A DNA stretch of 30,140 nucleotides from SKPH01 sp051748565 (GTDB taxonomy: Bacteria > Bacillota > Dethiobacteria > DTU022): contig JBNJHN010000021.1 in NCBI GenBank assembly GCA_051748565.1, forward strand, positions 1-30,140, given 5' to 3'. The notes beneath the pieces were generated by a model, which worked only from the letters and a program-made list of their open reading frames with translations, did no database searches and had not been told where the DNA came from. Below are positions 24,689 to 30,140 of this stretch, in pieces (position 1 is the first letter of the stretch; each line of letters opens with the position of its first letter). Both the position numbers and the translations under genes were made by a program.

Positions 24689-26009
24689 TATAATAGCCAT
24701 AGTTGGACGCCCGAATGTCGGTAAATCAACATTATTCAACCGCCTCACATCAGCACGAACCGCAATTGAAGAAAAGGTTCCGGGAGTTACCAGGGATCGC
24801 CTTTATGGCATATCCGAATGGTGCGGTCGAAATTTGGTAATTATTGATACCGGAGGGATCACTTTTGGTAAAAGTGATCAACTCACGAATCAGATCCGGC
24901 GCCAGGTAGACCTGGCTGTCGAGGAGGCCCGGTTAATCATTTATTTGCTTGACGGAAGAGAAGGACTGACAGCCCTCGATGAAGAAATCGGAGAGATGCT
25001 TCGGCGCAGCGGGAAGACGGTTATTCCGGTGGTTAACAAAGTGGATTACCATGAAATGGAATCTGCTAAATATAATTTTTACCAACTCGGTTTTGGTCAT
25101 CCCCTGGCTATTTCCGCTTCTCACGGCAGGGGAATAGGTGAACTGCTGGATCAAATATGCACTTTTCTGCCTTCCGAAGTTGAAGATAGTGAAATGGGAG
25201 ATGAAGATGCAGTAAAAATCGCCGTTATTGGCAGGCCGAATGTTGGCAAGTCATCTATGATCAATACCCTGCTTGGTGAAGATCGGGTCATTGTTGACAC
25301 TTCACCCGGCACTACCAGGGACTCAGTGGATACGAATTTTAAACATGCCGGACAAGCGTATATTTTTATAGATACTGCAGGCATGAGACGAAAAAGCAAA
25401 GTTAAAGATGCCGTTGAGTATTACAGTGTCCTGAGATCTCTGAAAGCCGTTCAGAGATCTGATCTCGCCTTGCTGCTTCTCGATGGTGAGAAAGGTATTA
25501 CCGAGCAGGATCAACGGCTGGCCGGTTACGTCGATGAAGCAGGAAGAGGGTTAATCCTGGTAGTTAATAAATGGGATTTAATTAAAGACAGGGAGAAATC
25601 ACGCGAGTTGTACTTGAATAACCTGAGACGTATGTTCAGTTTTGTTCCCTATGCCCAGATTGCTTTTGTGTCAGCTCTGACCGGTTGGAGGCTTGTAAAG
25701 TTATTCCCCCTGATCATGAAAACCTGGCAGGAACAGCATAAACGCATTTCGACCTCGCTTCTTAATGAGCTGCTTGAGGATGCCCTGGCCGTTAATCCCC
25801 CACCGACAGTTAAAGGGAGGAGAATCAGGATATTCTATGTAACCCAACCCGCAGTAAAACCACCGACTTTTGTATTCTTCGCCAATGAGCCTGAATTAGT
25901 CCATTTTTCTTATAAGCGTTACCTTGAAAACAGGATTCGTGAATCATTTGATTTTAGCGGCACGCCAATAATTATTAAATTTAAAAAACGCCAGCGGAGA
26001 GGGGAGTAA
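24678..26009 (+). CDS. der: ribosome biogenesis GTPase Der (EngA)
   Basis: An essential GTPase with two tandem G domains and a KH-like C-terminal domain, needed for 50S subunit assembly. The start was set at TTG 24678 (443 residues, normal for Der): it gives MTNNIIAIVGRPNVGKST and has AGAAGGGA about nine bases upstream. The TTG at 24636 would add 14 unconserved residues. The first G domain has GRPNVGKS (10-17), DTGG and NKVD; the second has GRPNVGKS near 185, DTAGMRRKSKVKDAVEYYS and NKWD. The C-terminal KH-like domain contains NPPPTVKGRRIRIFYVTQPAVKPPTFVFF. plsY follows after one base. Confidence 0.96.
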   Translation: MTNNIIAIVGRPNVGKSTLFNRLTSARTAIEEKVPGVTRDRLYGISEWCGRNLVIIDTGGITFGKSDQLTNQIRRQVDLAVEEARLIIYLLDGREGLTALDEEIGEMLRRSGKTVIPVVNKVDYHEMESAKYNFYQLGFGHPLAISASHGRGIGELLDQICTFLPSEVEDSEMGDEDAVKIAVIGRPNVGKSSMINTLLGEDRVIVDTSPGTTRDSVDTNFKHAGQAYIFIDTAGMRRKSKVKDAVEYYSVLRSLKAVQRSDLALLLLDGEKGITEQDQRLAGYVDEAGRGLILVVNKWDLIKDREKSRELYLNNLRRMFSFVPYAQIAFVSALTGWRLVKLFPLIMKTWQEQHKRISTSLLNELLEDALAVNPPPTVKGRRIRIFYVTQPAVKPPTFVFFANEPELVHFSYKRYLENRIRESFDFSGTPIIIKFKKRQRRGE

Positions 26010-26010
26010 A

Positions 26011-26598
26011 ATGGTATTTATTGTGCTTGTAGTCGCTTACCTGATTGGTTCATTGCCATTCGGCTATATTGCCTCCCGTATGCTCCAGCGGACTGATATC
26101 AGAAACTATGGAAGCGGTAACATCGGTGCAACCAATGTTTTAAGGGTTATGGGATGGCGTGCAGCCCTTCCGGTGTTCATCCTGGATATGCTTAAAGGGG
26201 CGGCAGCAGTATTACTGGCCAAAGCTATAAGCAGCGAGACCATAATTTATCTGTCAGCCGGGTTTTTAGCCATGATCGGCCACAGTTTACCATTGTTTCT
26301 CAAGTTTAAAGGGGGCAAAGCCGTTGCTACAGGAATAGGTGTTTTAGCAGCTGTATCCGGCTGGGTAACTTTAAGCCTGATCATTACTGCGGGCATAATT
26401 GTAGCCCTTACTCGTTATGTTTCCCTGGGATCGATAATCGGGGCAATCCTGGTTCCCCTGTTTTTCTGGTTATTTGACTATGATCTTCCATATATTTTCT
26501 TTGGACTGGCGATGGCGGTGCTTGTTGCAGCAAGACACCATGAAAACATAGGGAGATTACTAAAAGGAACAGAGTCGAAACTGGGGCAAAAGCTTTAG
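26011..26598 (+). CDS. plsY: acyl-phosphate:glycerol-3-phosphate acyltransferase PlsY
   Basis: A membrane enzyme that transfers an acyl group from acyl-phosphate to glycerol 3-phosphate, the first step of phospholipid synthesis in most Firmicutes. It has 195 residues with several hydrophobic helices. All three family motifs are canonical: GSGNIGATN (34-42), GHSLPLFLKFKGGKAVATGIG in the middle, and ARHHENIGRLLKGTE near the end. The ATG follows GAGGGGAG. der-plsY is often followed by gpsA in Clostridia, but gpsA is not here. Compare the divergent paralogue at 27931-28512. Confidence 0.95.
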   Translation: MVFIVLVVAYLIGSLPFGYIASRMLQRTDIRNYGSGNIGATNVLRVMGWRAALPVFILDMLKGAAAVLLAKAISSETIIYLSAGFLAMIGHSLPLFLKFKGGKAVATGIGVLAAVSGWVTLSLIITAGIIVALTRYVSLGSIIGAILVPLFFWLFDYDLPYIFFGLAMAVLVAARHHENIGRLLKGTESKLGQKL

Positions 26599-26732
26599 GC
26601 TCTTTTAATACCGGCGGGTATAGAAGAATTAATTTAATTTTATAAGGTTTTTCATCAGAAACAACTCTGCCAGATATAAATCAGCTTCACAGGGCCTGTC
26701 ATGCGACTTCCATGTTGAAAGGTTGTGTTTCC

Positions 26733-27926
26733 ATGATTAGAAAGGAATTACTGGAACTTCTGTTCGAAGCGGCAAGCATACAGCGCTGGAATGATCACAT
26801 CAGGCCTGAACATTTTACTGAGCTTGATAAGCAGGCCCATAAAATGGTTTATGCTTATGTCCTGGCCAAAATTGAAGAAGCTGATCACGGTGCAGTTATA
26901 AACTGGCCCCGTTTGATTGAAGGCGGCCTCTTCGAATTTTTACACCGTGTCGTACTGACCGATATAAAGCCACCAATCTACTATAAATTGATGTCTGAAA
27001 AAGGAGATCAGCTTAATCGATGGGTCCTTGACCAGCTTAAAGACAGGGTGTCGGATCTTAAACTTAATCTTCCCTTGATGATGGAGGATTATTTTTTTAC
27101 TTCGAATCACGAAAACCTTGAAAAGAAAATTTTAAAAGCAGCCCACTATCTTGCTACAAATTGGGAATTCAAAATCATCTACCGTCTGAATGAAGGATTG
27201 TACGGCCTTGAAGAAACGAGAGAAGCTATTGCCAACCAGATTGAGGAACACTATGATTTGGCAGGAGTACAGAAGCTGGCCCTTGGCAAAAAAACCAGTA
27301 ATTTTCTTGATCTTGTCGGTCAACTTCGGTTTCAACAGCGCTGGGCACAATCACCTCGTGTCCCGAAAACATCCGTAATGGGTCACATGTTAATCGTGGC
27401 AATGATGAGTTACCTTTGCTCTATTGAAATTGAATCATGCCCCAGGCGGATCTATAATAACTATTTTGCCGCATTGTTTCATGATTTGCCGGAGGTGCTG
27501 ACCAGGGACATTGTCTCTCCGGTTAAACGGGCAGTAGCTGGACTTGAGGGTATTATCAAGGAAATTGAATACAGGCAGCTCGAGGAGAGAATCTTCCCCC
27601 TGCTTCCGGTTGCCTGGCACGCTGAACTGAAATATTTTACAGACAATGAGTTCGCCAGTAAAATAGTTGAGGAGGGGCAAATCAGGACAGTCAGCTCCGA
27701 TGAAATCAACAAGCACTACAACAGTGAAGATTTTTCGCCCTTAGATGGAGAACTGATCAAAGCCTGTGATCGATTGGCTGCTTATATAGAAACTTTCCTC
27801 TCGATTTCACATGGTATCAAATCTTACCACCTGGAAGAAGCAAACCGCCATTTATACGGCCTCTACAGCAACCAGGTTATTGCCGGAATAAATTTCGGAC
27901 ACCTTTATAGCTACTTTAAAATATAA
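26733..27926 (+). CDS. HD-domain hydrolase, YfbR-like, with N-terminal extension
   Basis: A 397-residue cytosolic protein. The start is ATG 26733, with GAAAGGTTG eight bases upstream; an in-frame ATG at 26712 lacks a site. The C-terminal half is an HD phosphohydrolase with candidate metal ligands H218 (GHMLIVAM), H250-D251 (LFHDLPEVLTRDIVSPVK) and D346 (KACDRLAAYIE), a pattern like the 5'-nucleotidase YfbR and related COG1896 proteins. Residues 1-200 are helical and acidic/basic mixed, with no domain I can name. The substrate is unknown; nucleotide monophosphates are a guess from the family. It ends four bases from the convergent plsY paralogue, with no clear terminator between them. Confidence 0.8.
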   Translation: MIRKELLELLFEAASIQRWNDHIRPEHFTELDKQAHKMVYAYVLAKIEEADHGAVINWPRLIEGGLFEFLHRVVLTDIKPPIYYKLMSEKGDQLNRWVLDQLKDRVSDLKLNLPLMMEDYFFTSNHENLEKKILKAAHYLATNWEFKIIYRLNEGLYGLEETREAIANQIEEHYDLAGVQKLALGKKTSNFLDLVGQLRFQQRWAQSPRVPKTSVMGHMLIVAMMSYLCSIEIESCPRRIYNNYFAALFHDLPEVLTRDIVSPVKRAVAGLEGIIKEIEYRQLEERIFPLLPVAWHAELKYFTDNEFASKIVEEGQIRTVSSDEINKHYNSEDFSPLDGELIKACDRLAAYIETFLSISHGIKSYHLEEANRHLYGLYSNQVIAGINFGHLYSYFKI

Positions 27927-27930
27927 AATT

Positions 27931-28512
27931 CTAGATAAAACGACGCCGTCCCTCTGCGTAAGCACGATAATCAGGGATATGCTTAATTACGATCATAATC
28001 GCGAGGCTCAGGCCGAAAAAAAACCAGCCCCAATGCTGGTATTGCAGCCATAATATAAACGGCATGCTCAAAGCGGCACTGCCAAAAGCAGTGTTGGTGT
28101 CCTTAAGGATTAAGGTGAGGATAACTGCGCATAGAATGGCAAATAATATACTGACCGGTGATATAACAACGAATAAACCTAAAGTTGTCGCAAGCCCTTT
28201 GCCACCCCGGAATTTCATAAATAAACTGTAATTATGACCGGCAACAGCCAAAAAGCCGCAGATAAAAACGACCGGTAAATCTCCTGAAAAAAAGAGGGCA
28301 ATCAATACCGCCAAAGCTCCTTTTAGAACGTCAATCAAAACCGTAAGGATCCCGGGAACTAACCCGGCAATTCTGTAGGCATTCATGCCTCCGATATTAC
28401 CTGAACCTTCCTTGCGGATATCAACTTTCTTTACAAGTCGACTAAAGAGATAAGCAGTTGGAATTGAGCCGAGTAAATAAGATAAAAGCATTAAAGGTAG
28501 ATTAATTGCCAT
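27931..28512 (-). CDS. divergent PlsY paralogue (DUF205 family)
   Basis: A 193-residue membrane protein of the PlsY fold on the minus strand, with several hydrophobic helices. Motif 1 reads GSGNIGGMN (36-44) in place of GSGNIGATN. Motif 2 is near-normal, GHNYSLFMKFRGGKGLAT (92-109). Motif 3, canonically HxENIxRLLxGTE, is replaced by KHIPDYRAYAEGRRRF (177-192), which keeps one His and loses Glu-Asn. The ribosome binding site GGAGGGAAGGAT is strong and a promoter is visible upstream, so it is an expressed gene, not a relic. It may acylate a different acceptor or use another acyl donor; plain glycerol-3-phosphate acyltransferase activity is uncertain. Confidence 0.85.
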   Translation of the reverse strand: MAINLPLMLLSYLLGSIPTAYLFSRLVKKVDIRKEGSGNIGGMNAYRIAGLVPGILTVLIDVLKGALAVLIALFFSGDLPVVFICGFLAVAGHNYSLFMKFRGGKGLATTLGLFVVISPVSILFAILCAVILTLILKDTNTAFGSAALSMPFILWLQYQHWGWFFFGLSLAIMIVIKHIPDYRAYAEGRRRFI

Positions 28513-28569
28513 TGATATCCTTCCCTCCGGATATTTGTCTTTCTAATAAATTAACTTCAGGGGGTTTAA

Positions 28570-28598
28570 ACTATAACAGCTTAAACAAGTCTTTTCAG
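28570..28598 (-). promoter_or_regulatory. probable promoter of the minus-strand PlsY paralogue
   Basis: Read on the minus strand, CTGAAA (28593-28598) and TATAGT (28570-28575) are separated by exactly 17 bases, about 58 bases before the ATG of the gene. The -10 box matches 5 of 6 and the -35 box 4 of 6 positions. Confidence 0.5.
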
Positions 28599-28645
28599 GC
28601 TTATAGATTCTCCCTCTTAACTGATAATCCTGCCCTTTGAGTTTA

Positions 28646-28674
28646 TTGACTTTTACTTGATATTGAATTAGAAT
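28646..28674 (+). promoter_or_regulatory. strong sigma-A promoter of tRNA-Pro
   Basis: TTGACT (28646-28651) and TAGAAT (28669-28674) are separated by 17 bases, each matching consensus in 5 of 6 positions. Transcription would begin near 28681, about 13 bases before the mature tRNA. It is back to back with the promoter for the minus-strand gene. Confidence 0.75.
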
Positions 28675-28693
28675 TAGTTGAGATTTTATTTAA

Positions 28694-28770
28694 CGGGGCG
28701 TGGCGCAGCTTGGTAGCGCGCTTGACTGGGGGTCAAGAGGTCGAAGGTTCAAATCCTTTCGCTCCGACCA
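28694..28770 (+). tRNA. tRNA-Pro (anticodon GGG)
   Basis: A complete cloverleaf of 77 bases including an encoded CCA. The acceptor stem is CGGGGCG with CGCTCCG (one G-U pair), the D stem GCGC/GCGC, and the anticodon stem CTTGA/TCAAG enclosing loop CTGGGGG (anticodon GGG). The T arm has GGTTCAAATCC. Discriminator A is followed by CCA. It stands alone, with its own promoter and a following inverted repeat. Confidence 0.97.
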
Positions 28771-28778
28771 CTGTAAAC

Positions 28779-28818
28779 AAAGGGTTTTCCGGAGACATTA
28801 GCAACCGGAAAACCCTTT
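28779..28818 (+). terminator. 14-bp inverted repeat after tRNA-Pro, probable terminator
   Basis: AAAGGGTTTTCCGG (28779-28792) and CCGGAAAACCCTTT (28805-28818) form a perfect 14-bp stem with a 12-base loop, eight bases after the tRNA. There is no U-run after it on either strand, so it is an atypical intrinsic terminator or a 3'-end stabiliser. A weaker imperfect hairpin follows at 28838-28868. Confidence 0.55.
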
Positions 28819-28884
28819 AAAATGAGCTTAACGACTCAGCCTAATTTTATCAATGATAAACTAAGGCTAAATTTAACAAACATC

Positions 28885-28913
28885 TTGCCAGTATTGCACC
28901 AATTTATGATAAA
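28885..28913 (+). promoter_or_regulatory. probable promoter of the universal stress protein gene
   Basis: TTGCCA (28885-28890) and GATAAA (28908-28913) are 17 bases apart, in A/T-rich sequence 55 bases before the ATG at 28968. The -10 match is modest (4 of 6). Confidence 0.45.
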
Positions 28914-28967
28914 ATAAAACAGTAATGCTGTTTGCTCTTAAAAGATAATCAGATAGGAGTGGATACA

Positions 28968-29426
28968 ATGAAAATTTTAGTATGTACTGATGGTTCGGTG
29001 CAAAGTCAGGAATCCCTGGAAGAAGCTGCCGAGATTGTAGAAGGATATAATCCTGATGATGTTGCCATAATTCATGTTTATCAGGCAAAAGATATACCTT
29101 ACCTGGGGGAGTACATTTCGAAAGATCGAATTGAAAGCCTTAAAAAAACCCAGGATCAGCAGAAAGAAGAAGCAAATAATATTTTAGAACAAGCTCTGGA
29201 AATGTTTGAGAAGAAAAGCATTAAGGCCAGAACCTTCCTGGGGCAGGGGACTCCTTCTGAAGCTATTGCAAGAATAGCTTTAGAAGAAGAATTTGATATG
29301 ATAGTAGTTTGCAGCAGGGGCCGTGGCGGGTTGAGAAAAATTCATCGCAAGATCAGAGATGTAGGATCTCGCCCCGGAAATAAGAAGTTCACGGTGGTAC
29401 CTGCCTTATTTATGCGCCACCACTAA
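28968..29426 (+). CDS. universal stress protein (UspA family) with atypical C-terminus
   Basis: A small cytosolic protein of 152 residues. The ATG at 28968 follows TAGGAGTGGA and gives the family start MKILVCTDGS; an earlier in-frame start at 28932 has no site. The N-terminal beta strand with Asp (VCTDGS), the dimer-helix region, GTPSEAIARIALEEEFDMIVVCSRGRGGL are typical. After residue 125 the normal ATP-binding G-2x-G-9x-G(S/T) pattern and the LGSVSxxV helix are not found; instead it reads RKIHRKIRDVGSRPGNKKFTVVPALFMRHH. The protein may not bind ATP, or a small compensating frameshift or sequencing error altered the end. It stands alone, with its own promoter. Confidence 0.85.
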   Translation: MKILVCTDGSVQSQESLEEAAEIVEGYNPDDVAIIHVYQAKDIPYLGEYISKDRIESLKKTQDQQKEEANNILEQALEMFEKKSIKARTFLGQGTPSEAIARIALEEEFDMIVVCSRGRGGLRKIHRKIRDVGSRPGNKKFTVVPALFMRHH

Positions 29427-29436
29427 GACCAAGAGA

Positions 29437-29466
29437 AAGACAGGTCAAGTTAAGACAGGTCGAGCT
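29437..29466. repeat. two tandem 15-bp direct repeats upstream of a promoter
   Basis: AAGACAGGTCAAGTT (29437-29451) is followed at once by AAGACAGGTCGAGCT (29452-29466), with 13 of 15 bases identical. They end four bases before a -35 box, the usual place for an activator site. No known regulator consensus was recognised. Confidence 0.6.
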
Positions 29467-29470
29467 TAGC

Positions 29471-29499
29471 TTTACAAAAGGGTATCTTTCGTATAAAAT
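29471..29499 (+). promoter_or_regulatory. probable sigma-A promoter of the secreted protein gene
   Basis: TTTACA (29471-29476) and TAAAAT (29494-29499) are 17 bases apart, each matching consensus in 5 of 6 positions, about 75 bases upstream of the ATG at 29575. The long AT-rich leader contains no obvious structure. Confidence 0.6.
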
Positions 29500-29574
29500 A
29501 CAAAATATATCGCACAGATACTGCCTATAAAAAAACGTACTGATTGATTCAAAACGAAAGGGTGTGCCCTCTAC

Positions 29575-30140
29575 ATGAAGAAACGTGTATTTTTTGCAGT
29601 TATAATTGCCCTAATATTTATCCTTGTCTTTACATTTCCTGCACTGGCGGCTGTGTATAAATTTACCGGCACCAGCTTCTGGTACCTTGGCGATGTTTTC
29701 CATGAAAAAGAGATAGAATTTCCCGGTGGAAGTATAAACTTTCAGGTGATGGGCAGGGGTGAGGTAAGCGGTTCACATCATACCCATACCAGCACAGCAG
29801 AAGAAGTTTACGGGGAAATGCCGCAGACTAAACTTAATTTATCGGCCAGTTTCTATGGCACCACCGCACTTGATGCTGCAGAAAACGAACTGATGAGAAT
29901 AATCAGTGAAATCGATCTTGGAACCAGGGCCTCGGTTCAGACCGGAGTGGAAATGAATCCCGGCGAGAGTGGCTATATCAGACAATCCGTTGCATCCAGC
30001 AATGGATCTGAAGGTGATTACTTAAAAATTACCAATCAATTCGGCAATACCGGAGGAACTACAAAAAGGGTTCTGGAAGTAGGTAACTTTGTAAATGAAA
30101 GAATGAGCGTGGTAGGGTCGGCTGAAGTCTGGGAATCTAC
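29575..30140 (+). CDS. secreted protein of unknown function, 5' part only
   Basis: An open frame of 188 codons that runs off the window. The ATG follows AAAGGGTG at about ten bases. The first 26 residues are a clear signal peptide: MKKR, a hydrophobic core FFAVIIALIFILVFTF, and PALAA as the cleavage region. The mature part is polar, rich in Gly, Ser, Thr and Glu, with a His-Thr patch (SGSHHTHTST) near residue 60 and no Cys, suggesting an extracellular beta-rich protein. I do not recognise the family. It has its own promoter with tandem upstream repeats. The C-terminus, which could hold an anchor, is outside the window. Confidence 0.8.
   Translation, partial: MKKRVFFAVIIALIFILVFTFPALAAVYKFTGTSFWYLGDVFHEKEIEFPGGSINFQVMGRGEVSGSHHTHTSTAEEVYGEMPQTKLNLSASFYGTTALDAAENELMRIISEIDLGTRASVQTGVEMNPGESGYIRQSVASSNGSEGDYLKITNQFGNTGGTTKRVLEVGNFVNERMSVVGSAEVWES

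Noticed and set aside
26608..26621. Hairpin after plsY as a terminator
   Set aside because: Only a 5-bp stem with the nearest T-run well downstream; too weak to call.

Overview
The window looks like chromosomal housekeeping DNA from a low-to-mid-GC Firmicute of the anaerobic Clostridia-like lineages (Peptococcaceae, Moorella, Syntrophomonas or Dethiobacteria relatives). The reasons are the gene order (dxs-tlyA-nadK-recN; nudF-xerD-deoB; trpS-scpA-scpB-rluB; cmk-plsC-ispH-rpsA; der-plsY), strong AGGAGG-type ribosome binding sites, frequent TTG and GTG starts, an IspH-ribosomal protein S1 fusion and an AroH-type chorismate mutase. Nearly everything is on the + strand in tightly packed runs. No insertion sequence, prophage, CRISPR array or rRNA was seen.

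The most notable item is at the left edge. Bases 1 to about 182 are non-coding, can form long-range RNA pairing, and lie directly upstream of a 189-residue four-helix membrane protein followed by dxs. This matches the OLE (ornate, large, extremophilic) RNA locus: the 3' third of OLE RNA, then its membrane partner OapA, then isoprenoid genes. OapA here carries the D104/D108 acidic pair.

Layout: 1-771 OLE RNA 3' end and oapA. 794-6291 dxs, tlyA, nadK, recN. 6316-8877 a CBS-domain sigma-54 activator and a lone acyl-CoA dehydrogenase. 8885-11612 Nudix ADP-ribose pyrophosphatase, xerD, deoB. 11642-14923 a DHH-CBS-CBS-poly(A) polymerase fusion and a site-2 protease. 14955-18085 trpS, scpA, scpB, rluB. 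18173-23295 aroH, cmk, plsC, ispH-rpsA fusion, fni. 23327-26598 DUF512 protein, der, plsY. 26733-28512 an HD-domain protein convergent with a second, divergent plsY paralogue on the minus strand. 28646-28818 tRNA-Pro(GGG) with promoter and trailing hairpin. 28968-30140 a universal stress protein and the start of an unrecognised secreted protein that runs off the end.

Together the genes cover isoprenoid supply (dxs, ispH, fni), phospholipid synthesis (plsC, two plsY), chromosome segregation and repair (xerD, scpAB, recN), RNA maturation (tlyA, rluB, the nucleotidyltransferase fusion, der) and nucleotide metabolism (nadK, deoB, cmk, nudF). The gene order is that of a spore-former, but at five places where Bacillus and many Clostridia carry sporulation genes (after recN, between nudF and xerD, after deoB, between scpB and rluB, after der/plsY) none is present. 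This suggests a lineage that has lost sporulation while keeping the surrounding order.
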